Origin: Candidatus Poribacteria bacterium
GTDB taxonomy: Bacteria > Poribacteria > WGA-4E > UBA9662
Reading direction: 5' to 3'
DNA: 15,336 bases
NCBI GenBank assembly: GCA_002729015.1
Contig: PBVO01000086.1
Coordinates: 13,710-29,045, forward strand
In this document: one piece after another, positions 6,989 to 14,159 of the stretch
Layout: every line of letters begins with the position of its first letter
Position numbering within the stretch: position 1 is the stretch's first letter
Position numbers and translations under genes: made by a program
The notes under the pieces: generated by a model
What the model saw: the letters and a program-made list of their open reading frames with translations, nothing else
Told to the model about the DNA's origin: nothing
The model's database searches: none

Positions 6989-7750
6989 TTACCATTGGGC
7001 AAACTCAGTTAAAAAATCAACTACCTCAGCACAAATAGCAGTCAACAATGACTCACCCTTTTCAGCTGTTGCAGCTTGCGGTTGTCCCATAGCACCAGTC
7101 GGAGTAGATGTTGCCATGCGTTTCGCTACATTAACACGACCTAGATTTTCACTATGATAGTAAGCTGAATCAACTAGTGGTGGGCTTGCAGTCACACGAT
7201 CCATTCGCATTAGCTCACCTTTCAAGTACAACATCATTGAGGTTTCGTACTCACCTGCATGTGACAACTGAAGGCTTGCCATTCCATGTTGATCGGCTGA
7301 CATGACAGGGGATGCTAAGGTCCAGTATGATGATAAGGCCAACCACATTTCGTTATATCGATCTGACTCATTGACTAATTCAGTGATTGCCTGCGTTCCT
7401 GGTGTTACATTACCACCATGCCCGTTTAATAAAAATACTCTTTGAAATCCAGCCATAGCAATTGACCGGACTACATTCTTGATCACCTCGGTATACAGAC
7501 TGTTAGGGATACTGATAGTACCGGGCAAATCAAGGTGATGGTCGGATGCTCCTAGCCACAAAGTTGGTAAAAGATAAACCTGATCTGCCAATTTGGCCTC
7601 TACTCGTTCAGCAACGGCCGATACTAGATACGTATCAGTAAATAGGGGCGAATGGTGCCCATGTTGCTCAAATGACCCAAGTGGTAAAACGACCACTTTA
7701 TCTTTGTCCATCGCTTCTACATCAACCCAACATTGATTACCAAATATCAT
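6989..7750 (-). CDS. Creatininase-family metal-dependent amidohydrolase
   Basis: Member of the creatininase superfamily: cytoplasmic, usually dinuclear-metal enzymes that hydrolyse cyclic or linear amides (creatinine, formamidopyrimidines, peptide precursors). At 253 residues it is of normal length. Visible: PLGSFEQHGHHSPLFTDT, with metal ligands expected at E28, H30 and D39; the NGHGGN motif at 109-114 containing H111; and HAGEYETS at 164-171, whose glutamates complete the site. It has the NGHGGN form common in the wider family, not the NGHYEN of true creatininase, so creatinine is not a safe substrate. ATG at 7750 has AGGAG 6 nt upstream. A 13-codon ORF overlaps its start. It is 75 nt downstream of a PhyH dioxygenase on the same strand, so the two are probably co-transcribed. 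Family call secure; substrate unknown. Confidence 0.93.
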   Translation of the reverse strand: MIFGNQCWVDVEAMDKDKVVVLPLGSFEQHGHHSPLFTDTYLVSAVAERVEAKLADQVYLLPTLWLGASDHHLDLPGTISIPNSLYTEVIKNVVRSIAMAGFQRVFLLNGHGGNVTPGTQAITELVNESDRYNEMWLALSSYWTLASPVMSADQHGMASLQLSHAGEYETSMMLYLKGELMRMDRVTASPPLVDSAYYHSENLGRVNVAKRMATSTPTGAMGQPQAATAEKGESLLTAICAEVVDFLTEFAQW

Positions 7751-7788
7751 GATTCGCTCCTATTTTTTTCTTTTGTTTTAAATTTCAT
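7747..7788 (-). CDS. Candidate 13-residue leader peptide coupled to the creatininase gene
   Basis: Encodes MKFKTKEKNRSES. The ATG at 7788 is preceded by GGAGGTGG (7800-7793), with GGAGG 7 nt from the start: the best ribosome-binding site in the window. The TGA stop (7749-7747) overlaps the creatininase ATG (7750-7748). The peptide is lysine-rich and hydrophilic. It may be a leader that loads ribosomes onto the hydrolase message or a small protein; short length means chance is not excluded. Confidence 0.4.
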   Translation of the reverse strand: MKFKTKEKNRSES

Positions 7789-7825
7789 AAATCCACCTCC
7801 AGTTCAGAAGGGAACCTACTCTTTA

Positions 7826-8713
7826 TTAACTCTTAAATGCCTGATTCCAATCTGAGTGGGACTGGGCTACACTCTCTGGTGTCTGATGACTTCGGGCTAC
7901 AAATCCAGGGACATTCCGACGCCCCGTGGGTAAACCAATTTGACTATAGCGAGTATCGATACTCCATCTGACCATATTGGACCGATTTGGCAATCCTCTG
8001 TGTACTAAACGTTCGGTACTCAAAAGTACATCACCAACTGACATTTCTGCCGTTATAATCTTACCAGTTGGCAGGTGGTCGTCAGCTATGCCTATGTTAC
8101 CAGTATGGCCGGGTGTTAAGTCTTGCTGTCCGTGTGGAAACAAGCCAAACTTATGAGATCCTTGAATTAACTGTAAGCATCCATTTTCAACGCTAGTCGA
8201 TACCAAAGGGATCCAAGCATTAACCACCATGGTATCTGCAGCTTCACTGGGAATTAGGTAAGCGAGATCTTGGTGCCATGGAATGACAGTGACCTGCTGA
8301 TCTGGTAGTTTTGCCCGAAAATTGAATTGTGGGTGAGCAAAAATTTCTGGCCCAATGATTGATTCAATCGCATCTAGCAGTGGGCCAGCTGTACGAACAG
8401 AAAACATACCTTCAGTTCTCGGTTTCTGATCCCGGAAAAAATTGTTCCAAATCCAACCGGGTTCCGAACAAGCAGCAGAAGCATACACCAGTCGGGTAGC
8501 AAAAGTCGCCTCAGTGAACGTTTGGTCAACCGATAACAGTCCCATAGAAATGGCTGACTGAATCCCTACCTCCACCTTGTCGGATAACTCATTAATGATT
8601 GGTCGCAAGTCATACGAAGACAGCATTTTTTTAACAATTAAAAACCCATCTTCTTGAAACTGCTCTTTTTGCTTGAGTGTTAAGGATTGGCTTAACTTAT
8701 TTACGTTTGGCAT
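7826..8713 (-). CDS. Phytanoyl-CoA dioxygenase (PhyH) family Fe(II)/2-oxoglutarate oxygenase
   Basis: A 295-residue cytoplasmic non-haem iron oxygenase of the PhyH family, which hydroxylates unactivated carbons of small molecules using 2-oxoglutarate and oxygen. Visible: the N-terminal family opening FQEDGFLIVKKMLS at 19-32; the iron facial triad H147/D149 in PWHQDLAYL and H238 in ERLVHRGLPN; R249 in VRWSIDTRY, the expected 2-oxoglutarate-binding arginine; and the NGCLQLIQGSHKFG block at 177-190. All key residues are present, so it should be active. ATG at 8713 has AGG 9 nt upstream and a good promoter at 8750-8777. It is the first gene of a unit that continues into the creatininase, and it is divergent from a second PhyH gene. 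The substrate cannot be read from the sequence. Confidence 0.92.
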   Translation of the reverse strand: MPNVNKLSQSLTLKQKEQFQEDGFLIVKKMLSSYDLRPIINELSDKVEVGIQSAISMGLLSVDQTFTEATFATRLVYASAACSEPGWIWNNFFRDQKPRTEGMFSVRTAGPLLDAIESIIGPEIFAHPQFNFRAKLPDQQVTVIPWHQDLAYLIPSEAADTMVVNAWIPLVSTSVENGCLQLIQGSHKFGLFPHGQQDLTPGHTGNIGIADDHLPTGKIITAEMSVGDVLLSTERLVHRGLPNRSNMVRWSIDTRYSQIGLPTGRRNVPGFVARSHQTPESVAQSHSDWNQAFKS

Positions 8714-8749
8714 TCGTATTTACCTACAATCATTACTCATCAACTTTAC

Positions 8750-8777
8750 ATTGTACTACATTATTCTCACTCGTCAA
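8750..8777 (-). promoter_or_regulatory. Promoter for the minus-strand PhyH gene
   Basis: Minus strand: TTGACG (8777-8772), 16-nt spacer, TACAAT (8755-8750). Each hexamer differs from consensus at one position. The predicted start near 8743 would give a leader of about 30 nt before the ATG at 8713. Confidence 0.6.
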
Positions 8778-8796
8778 TCTTGAGCTGAATCTCTCG

Positions 8797-8825
8797 TTGC
8801 TATCGCCGTTCTGAGTTGGTAGAAT
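8797..8825 (+). promoter_or_regulatory. Possible promoter for the plus-strand operon
   Basis: TTGCTA (8797-8802), 17-nt spacer, TAGAAT (8820-8825). The -10 is good and the -35 moderate. Transcription would start within about 2 nt of the ATG at 8834, implying an almost leaderless message, which agrees with the lack of a clear Shine-Dalgarno sequence there. The weaker -35 and short leader keep this tentative. Confidence 0.35.
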
Positions 8826-8833
8826 GGTAAAGT

Positions 8834-9223
8834 ATGAAAACACTTAGCACACAAATCGAGCAATGGATTCATTCGGCTCAAGAGAAAATTGATAATGGTG
8901 ATCTTTGCCAAACAGACCTAGATCATCTGTCATCCATCCTTTTGTCTCAGCATATTCGACAACGAATACTCTACATTCATTCTGTAACACCAAGCATCCG
9001 GTCCCAGTTGATCGCGATGAGCCTACATGAGCCGATCAAAGATCAGATAACAGAAATTGACCCTGACTATGGTGAATGGCCATATCGATCGGTACATGAC
9101 GCGGTTTTAGATGGGTGGCAGATTGTACAGTTTCCGGATCAACGAGCTAATTTTGACGACCGAGAAATTGACATTCTTGGGTATGAATTTATCCTTCAAA
9201 AGCTAGAGGCTTACTATGAGTAA
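8834..9223 (+). CDS. Unrecognised 129-residue protein coupled to a PhyH dioxygenase
   Basis: I do not recognise the family. The N-terminal two thirds look helical and polar (TLSTQIEQWIHSAQEKIDNG; LSQHIRQRILYIHS). The C-terminal third has a compact aromatic pattern, WPYRSVHDAVLDGWQIVQFP (83-101) then LGYEFILQKLEAYYE (115-129), which looks like a folded, conserved core. No signal peptide, membrane segment or cysteine cluster (one Cys, residue 25). It is probably cytoplasmic. Its last codons overlap the next gene by 8 nt (ATG at 9216 inside its end), so the two are translationally coupled and may form a complex or act in one step. The ATG at 8834 lacks a good ribosome-binding site but may be nearly leaderless. 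Confidence 0.75.
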   Translation: MKTLSTQIEQWIHSAQEKIDNGDLCQTDLDHLSSILLSQHIRQRILYIHSVTPSIRSQLIAMSLHEPIKDQITEIDPDYGEWPYRSVHDAVLDGWQIVQFPDQRANFDDREIDILGYEFILQKLEAYYE

Positions 9224-10001
9224 TATCAAACCAAGTAGTGAAGTACAAGAGTGCAACTTTGTGGACTATCTGTTGACTGATGAAGAAATGATTACCTTTA
9301 TTATCCATGGATATCATATAGTTGAAACCGATTTCACTTCGGAGTTTAACCAGTCAATATACGATGAGATAGAACAATTAGATGGAAATCCTGGTGACGG
9401 GATTTTGGATGCAGTTCCCAAATTGTATCAGGTCTATCAACACCCGAAAGTCAATGGTGCCTTGGCAAGTCTATTAGGGCATCATTATGAGATGAGTGGA
9501 CACCGACACTGTCATGTTAACCCAGTCGGATCTCGCAGTCAGGGATGGCATCAAGATGGCGTAAATCAGCGCCATCACCAAATTCAAACCGTATTAGCAA
9601 TGTATTACCCACAAGATGTAAACTCTGATATGGGACCAACAGTAGTTGTTCCGGGAACACATTTCCGAAATGCTCCTACCGACCAGATGGCAACCTATAC
9701 CAACTTTCGGCATCAGTTGCCCTTAACTGTTAAAGCAGGTACAGTAGCCATCACTCATTATGATATTTGGCACGCCGCTAGTCGAAATAAAGGCGATAGA
9801 ACTCGATACATGCTTAAGTTTCTGTTCAATCGCACAGATGACCCAGACCAGCCTTGGTGGAATCATGATCCGGTGATAGCGAAAAGAGAAATCCATCGAT
9901 TAGATTCGGAACGCGCGGGAGCTTGCTCCCAGTCCGATCATTACAAAGAGCGAGGTTTAAGAAGACAAATGTGGCTTCACTTGTTAGGTAGAAAGTCCTG
10001 A
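9216..10001 (+). CDS. Second phytanoyl-CoA dioxygenase (PhyH) family oxygenase
   Basis: A 261-residue Fe(II)/2-oxoglutarate oxygenase. Visible: RHCHVNPVGSRSQGWHQDG with H112 and D114 of the iron triad; the block MGPTVVVPGTHFRN at 139-152; H186 in HYDIWHAAS, the distal histidine; and R195/R197 in RTRYMLKF, one of which should bind 2-oxoglutarate. The C-terminal RTDDPDQPWWNHD segment follows, with the last residues basic (GLRRQMWLHLLGRK). It clearly belongs to a different subgroup from the minus-strand PhyH at 7826-8713: different motif spacing and little shared sequence. It is translationally coupled to the preceding 129-residue protein (8-nt overlap) and 23 nt upstream of the methyltransferase/reductase gene. 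A 14-nt perfect palindrome falls in its 3' part. Substrate unknown. Confidence 0.92.
   Translation: MSNIKPSSEVQECNFVDYLLTDEEMITFIIHGYHIVETDFTSEFNQSIYDEIEQLDGNPGDGILDAVPKLYQVYQHPKVNGALASLLGHHYEMSGHRHCHVNPVGSRSQGWHQDGVNQRHHQIQTVLAMYYPQDVNSDMGPTVVVPGTHFRNAPTDQMATYTNFRHQLPLTVKAGTVAITHYDIWHAASRNKGDRTRYMLKFLFNRTDDPDQPWWNHDPVIAKREIHRLDSERAGACSQSDHYKERGLRRQMWLHLLGRKS
9917..9930. repeat. GC-rich palindrome inside the PhyH coding region
   Basis: GGGAGC-TT-GCTCCC: a perfect 6-bp inverted repeat around TT, locally GC-rich compared with its surroundings. It resembles the core of REP-type palindromes known from pseudomonads, but only a single copy is visible here and it lies in frame within the gene (encoding part of ERAGACSQ). 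Confidence 0.35.
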
Positions 10002-10024
10002 AGACGAAAGGTGTGAATAAGTAG

Positions 10025-11905
10025 ATGTCTGATTTTCTACACCAGATCGAACGTCGCATATTGATTGGAGATGGTGGGCTTGGGACTCAGCTTCGCCTCC
10101 GATTACCATCGAATATACGATGTTTAGATGCCTGCAATATTGATCCTACTTTCAGAAATTTTGTCTATGAGATTCATGCAGATTATGGGCGTGCAGGTGC
10201 GGATATTATACAAACCAATACCTACGGAGCCAATCAACTAAAACTAGATCTACAAGGATATGGTAATCAGCTAGAATCCATCAATCATGCTGGAGTACAG
10301 CTGGCATCCCAAGCCGCAACCGAGATTAGTTCATCACAAAACAGACAAGTTTTTGTGGCTGGATCGGTTGGGCCATTGGAAAGTAATCCTCTAGAAGATG
10401 AGTTGTCTATAACAGAAATCCGTCAGGCCTTTACTGCTCAAATGGAAGTGCTTGTTTCTGCAGGAGTTGATCTTCTAATATTAGAAACCTTCACAGAGCT
10501 ACGACAAACAAAAATAGCTACCAAATTAGCGGTCAAGTTTGGGTTGCCTGTGATAGTACAAATCAGTGGAATCTCAAAAGGGATTGTGAGCGATGGAACC
10601 GACGTACGAGTTTTTGCCCAAACATTATGCCAATTGGGCGCCAACGTTATTGGCTTAAACTGTCGCGGCCCACATGATTTGCTGCTTGCAGCTGAAAAAA
10701 TAGCGCGGGTTACAGATACGCCACTTAGTGTGCAACCTAACGCAGGAACTCCAAGAATTGATCAGGGTAAAATCCGTACCACATACAGTGTTTCACCGGA
10801 CCATTTTTCTGGATTTATAAAGAGATTTCTGAGTCTAGGGATTAACATAATTGGTGGTTGTTGTGGTACTACATCAGAACACATTAGCGTAATTCGGGAA
10901 AACATCGCCGATTACGTGCCGACTCGGCGTCAGACCCAGATTTTCGTTTTTCCCGATAATCAGAAGTCAAGTAAAAGCAACATTTCACCTAATCCTGTTA
11001 GGCAAATTTTTGAAACTAATGATCGTATAGTCAGTGTAGAAATGCGTGCTAATACTTTTCCTCAACTAAGAGCTATGGTTAAAGCTTCCAAAAATCTGGC
11101 TGACTTGGGGGTTGATTTATTTGATGTTCCAGATAACGCTGGGGCTACGGTTAATATAGGCGCTATCGGTACAGCTTTTAAGTTACAGCAAGCTAGTAAC
11201 ATTCCTACACTTATTCATTGGACTACTCGCCAGCGTAACCTGATTAGCATTCAGTCCCACTTATTGGAAGCTTGGGCATTAGGTATTAAGGGGATCATAG
11301 CTTTATCTGGAGATCACCCTAAAGTTGGTCGATTTGAGACTGCTAAGATCGTTACTGACGTACGAGGTTCCGTTCAGTTGATGGAATTACTAAAACGATT
11401 GAATCAAGGCACCTTGATTGATGGTACCTCGTTAGGAGAGGTTTGTGATTTTTATGTTGGTGGTGGTTTTACTATTACCAAAAACCTCAAGCCGCAGTTG
11501 AAGCATCTGCGTCGAAAAGTCGAGCGGGGTGCAAAATTTATCTATACCCAACCTGTATACGATTTAAGTACGGCCGAAGACATTTACGAGTCTGTTAAGA
11601 ACGAGGGGTTCGAGACTAAAATCCTTCTTGGTATTTTACCAATCACTAGCTTCCGTAGTATATCTTTTTTACAAGATAATTTGGGAATGTATATTCCCTC
11701 GACAGTGGTTAAAAAATTCCAAGATATTAATAATCCTGAAGACCAATTTCTCTGTGGTCTATCGATAGCTACAGATTTAGTTTCTCAGCTCAGTGAGCAA
11801 AATCGTTTTTCGGTTGATGGTATTTACATAATACCACCTTCCCGAATCAATTGGGCTAAGAAACAAGCAACTATCACTCAATTAGTTCAATCATTCAGAA
11901 AATAG
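10025..11905 (+). CDS. Bifunctional homocysteine S-methyltransferase / methylenetetrahydrofolate reductase
   Basis: Two fused enzymes in 626 residues, arranged as in Bacillus YitJ. Residues about 1-300 are a zinc homocysteine S-methyltransferase: DGGLGTQL at 16-23, GADIIQTNTYGAN at 58-70, C213 in GLNCRG, and C279/C280 in GGCCGTT, the three zinc-binding cysteines. Residues about 330-626 are a flavin-dependent MetF-type reductase: VSVEMRANTF at 337-346, TRQRN at 401-405 (family usually TRDRN), ALSGDHPKVG at 426-435, and FIYTQPVYD at 505-513. The first module methylates homocysteine to methionine; the second reduces 5,10-methylene- to 5-methyl-tetrahydrofolate. Cytoplasmic. AAAGGTG lies about 11 nt before the ATG. 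Its setting among catabolic genes, not methionine genes, suggests C1 disposal or methyl-donor recycling; that is inference. Confidence 0.93.
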   Translation: MSDFLHQIERRILIGDGGLGTQLRLRLPSNIRCLDACNIDPTFRNFVYEIHADYGRAGADIIQTNTYGANQLKLDLQGYGNQLESINHAGVQLASQAATEISSSQNRQVFVAGSVGPLESNPLEDELSITEIRQAFTAQMEVLVSAGVDLLILETFTELRQTKIATKLAVKFGLPVIVQISGISKGIVSDGTDVRVFAQTLCQLGANVIGLNCRGPHDLLLAAEKIARVTDTPLSVQPNAGTPRIDQGKIRTTYSVSPDHFSGFIKRFLSLGINIIGGCCGTTSEHISVIRENIADYVPTRRQTQIFVFPDNQKSSKSNISPNPVRQIFETNDRIVSVEMRANTFPQLRAMVKASKNLADLGVDLFDVPDNAGATVNIGAIGTAFKLQQASNIPTLIHWTTRQRNLISIQSHLLEAWALGIKGIIALSGDHPKVGRFETAKIVTDVRGSVQLMELLKRLNQGTLIDGTSLGEVCDFYVGGGFTITKNLKPQLKHLRRKVERGAKFIYTQPVYDLSTAEDIYESVKNEGFETKILLGILPITSFRSISFLQDNLGMYIPSTVVKKFQDINNPEDQFLCGLSIATDLVSQLSEQNRFSVDGIYIIPPSRINWAKKQATITQLVQSFRK

Positions 11906-11927
11906 AAGACATTGGGAAAGTGAGCAA

Positions 11928-12020
11928 ATGAAAATTGATCTGCTATCTAAAATCGATTATACTGCCGGTCAATTGATAGGAATCGTAGTTAACAAATGTC
12001 ATCAGATCAATGAAAGGTAA
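11928..12020 (+). CDS. Candidate 30-residue small ORF in the 121-bp intergenic gap
   Basis: Opens with ATG at 11928 and ends with TAA at 12018-12020, six nt before the next ATG; its final codons contain the AAAGG that should serve the downstream dehydrogenase. Product begins MKIDLLSKIDYTAGQLIGIV and ends CHQINER. Its own ribosome-binding site is poor (AGTGAG). It could be a coupled leader peptide, or a chance ORF across a structured leader. Confidence 0.25.
   Translation: MKIDLLSKIDYTAGQLIGIVVNKCHQINER
11934..12011 (+). repeat. 9-bp inverted repeat upstream of the dehydrogenase gene
   Basis: ATTGATCTG (11934-11942) and CAGATCAAT (12003-12011) are perfect complements separated by 60 nt; the inner segment also offers CTATC (11943-11947) against a later GATAG. 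The right arm ends two bases before the AAAGG used by the dehydrogenase start, so RNA folding could influence ribosome access. Read by eye only. Confidence 0.4.
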
Positions 12021-12026
12021 ATAAAA

Positions 12027-13076
12027 ATGGGAACACTGAATGGTATTGACCTGAAACAATTAGTCTGTAACGATCAATTTAACCCACGATGGGAATCATA
12101 TGAACTTAAAGCACTTGGTCCTAAAGAGGTTCGAGTGCAAAGCCAACTAACAGCAGCTAAACATGGAACTGAACATTCGGAGTTATTAGGTAAGGCTATT
12201 TACATTGAATCACCTTATCTCGGTGATAAAAAAATCTTTGATCGTTCTACGGTTAATAAGCCCGACACCTCTCGATGGAGCGGAGTTGGTAATACGACGG
12301 TTGGGCTTGTTATTGAAACTGGGGCTGAAGTTGAAGGGATCAAAGTTGGAGATCAGGTTTGGGGGTATGGCGGCTTTCGTTCTATCCATCAAGGCAGCCA
12401 CTTTCGCTTAATGGCTGATGGTTTTACGCCTGAAGCAGCCTGTTGTATGGATCCTGCTAACTTCGCATTGGCCGCAGTTAGGGACGGAAACGTACGAGTT
12501 GGTGAAAAGGTCATTATATTCGGTATGGGTGCTATTGGTTTATTCACCGTCCAGCTAGCCCGTTTGTCTGGCGCTACTGATGTAATTGCTGTCGATCCTA
12601 TTCAAAACCGAAGGGAATTGGCACTCAAACACGGTGCGACACTGGCGGTAGATCCTGACCAAGTGGATGATTTCGCCCTAGCTTCAAGAGATTGGTTAGG
12701 TGATGGTGCTGATGTAACAATCGAAGCCAGTGGTAATTATCACGCTCTTAACCAATCTATTCGAGCTACGCGTTATGCTGGTAATGTGGTGCCACTAGCT
12801 TTCTATAGTGGCGAATCGAAAGGCCTAAATTTAGGTGAAGAATTTCATTTCAACCAGATCAACATTATTTCAGCTCGTGCGTGCAGCCACCCGCAGCGTG
12901 ATCTCTACTGGAGTGAGAGCCGTATTTTCGATATCCTGATCCAATTATTTAGCAAAGGTCATCTAGTCCCACACGGTTTACCTTCGCCCATTGTACTACC
13001 AGAAGAATTACCCTCCGCTTACGGTCAGATTTTCCACAACCCGAGAGAGGTTATTAAGGTCGCAGTTCGCTGGTGA
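12027..13076 (+). CDS. Medium-chain dehydrogenase/reductase lacking the catalytic zinc motifs
   Basis: A 349-residue cytoplasmic MDR-superfamily oxidoreductase. Visible: a GroES-like N-terminal domain (PKEVRVQSQLTAAKHGTEHS at 32-51; GVGNTTVGLVIETGAEVEGI; KVGDQVWGYG) and a Rossmann domain from about residue 160 with GMGAIG at 166-171. D190 ending strand VIAVD suggests NAD(H) over NADP(H). The catalytic-zinc cysteine position reads HGTEHSE and the usual GHE motif is absent; the four-cysteine structural-zinc lobe is also missing. It therefore belongs to a zinc-independent or atypical branch (SAGTE-type) and may be a reductase or dehydrogenase of an acidic or sugar-like substrate. AAAGG sits 9 nt before the ATG. 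It is 43 nt upstream of the HD-domain gene in the same operon. Substrate unknown. Confidence 0.88.
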   Translation: MGTLNGIDLKQLVCNDQFNPRWESYELKALGPKEVRVQSQLTAAKHGTEHSELLGKAIYIESPYLGDKKIFDRSTVNKPDTSRWSGVGNTTVGLVIETGAEVEGIKVGDQVWGYGGFRSIHQGSHFRLMADGFTPEAACCMDPANFALAAVRDGNVRVGEKVIIFGMGAIGLFTVQLARLSGATDVIAVDPIQNRRELALKHGATLAVDPDQVDDFALASRDWLGDGADVTIEASGNYHALNQSIRATRYAGNVVPLAFYSGESKGLNLGEEFHFNQINIISARACSHPQRDLYWSESRIFDILIQLFSKGHLVPHGLPSPIVLPEELPSAYGQIFHNPREVIKVAVRW

Positions 13077-13119
13077 ATAACATAGTTAGATATTAATTTT
13101 TGACAAGGAATTTGACCAA

Positions 13120-14136
13120 ATGGATTACCAAAAAACGTTAGCAGAACTCGAGAATTTAGTAGTTGAAACATATGGGCTGTGGGACCACAATCGAGTTGGT
13201 TTTCAATGGAGGCATTATACTTGGAACCATACTAAGCGAGTGCGAGCTATGGGTATGGAGTTAGGTCGTAAAGTCGGTGGGGACATTCAGAAGCTAGAAG
13301 TTGCAGGTACACTCCATGACATCACCAAGCGCTATGATGGTGAAATCTTGCATGATGAGAATGGTAAGCGAGTAACTAGTTCTCAGGGGTTTTGGTTGAA
13401 TGAAAAGATAAAACCTGTGCGACAGAACATTATCACTGAACTCTATGAACAATACGATCTCTACGAAACAGTTCACCATGACTCGGGAGCTACTATTTCT
13501 GAAAAAATCCTGGTTGACTTTGGTTTCGATAAAGAGTTTGTTGAAGCGGTACGTTCGATTGTCTTTGCTCACCTAAAACCTATCAATATGACTCCGTCAG
13601 ACTTCGATATCCTGTATAAAAATATCGAAAACCAGATTTTATATGATGCAGATACTATGGATCCCAATGTAGGTTACACTAGCTTCTTCCGTAACATCCA
13701 TATTCACGCCCATTTTGCCATACAGCGTAATGGGAAGTTTGAACTAGGAAGTTATGTTGAAGGATTACCCAAATTTGTAGACTCAAAAGACGGCTTTGTC
13801 GACCAACTCTTAACTGACGTAGCGATAGAAGTTGCCACCAATCGTCAAACCAGAACTCGTCAACTTGCAGCTGAAATGAATTTTGAACTAGATAATTTGG
13901 AAATCAACCGCCAGTACGGTTTGTTAGGTGTAATAGAATATTTCGTTAGTGAAGTAGAAGACCCAGACTTTGCTTACCAGCTCAATTACTTGCAAAAGGA
14001 GTGGATACCGAAGCGCCAGGAATGGATAGCTGACAGAAAGATGTCCAGATTGGAACGGGACGATGCTGAGTTGGCCATAGGTCGCGTCATTAGTTTTACT
14101 GACAGCTTGGAGTCAGAATACAAAGGTATCATTTAG
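13120..14136 (+). CDS. HD-domain metal-dependent enzyme (phosphohydrolase or oxygenase)
   Basis: A 338-residue cytoplasmic HD-superfamily protein. Candidate metal ligands: H37 (WNHTKRV), H66-D67 (AGTLHDI), H119/H120 (VHHDSGA), H151 (FAHLKP) and D176 or D178 (LYDADTMD). The series H, HD, H, H, D is the set used by HD proteins with a two-metal site (YqeK, HD-GYP, PhnZ), whereas simple mononuclear HD enzymes have only H, HD, D. The C-terminal about 120 residues (from QLLTDVAIEVATNRQTRTRQ) are helical and charged and not recognised. Most HD enzymes cleave phosphoesters or nucleotides, but some two-iron members are oxygenases. Its place between an MDR dehydrogenase and a sulfatase, 23 nt ahead of the latter, favours a metabolic role over signalling. 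AAGGA lies 10 nt before the ATG. Confidence 0.85.
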   Translation: MDYQKTLAELENLVVETYGLWDHNRVGFQWRHYTWNHTKRVRAMGMELGRKVGGDIQKLEVAGTLHDITKRYDGEILHDENGKRVTSSQGFWLNEKIKPVRQNIITELYEQYDLYETVHHDSGATISEKILVDFGFDKEFVEAVRSIVFAHLKPINMTPSDFDILYKNIENQILYDADTMDPNVGYTSFFRNIHIHAHFAIQRNGKFELGSYVEGLPKFVDSKDGFVDQLLTDVAIEVATNRQTRTRQLAAEMNFELDNLEINRQYGLLGVIEYFVSEVEDPDFAYQLNYLQKEWIPKRQEWIADRKMSRLERDDAELAIGRVISFTDSLESEYKGII

Positions 14137-14159
14137 TTCATTTTTGATTTGAGATATTC

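Noticed and set aside
6790..7038. Plus-strand ORF of 82 codons across the gap between the peptidase and the creatininase
   Set aside because: Overlaps both real minus-strand genes at its ends, low-complexity composition, no start signal.
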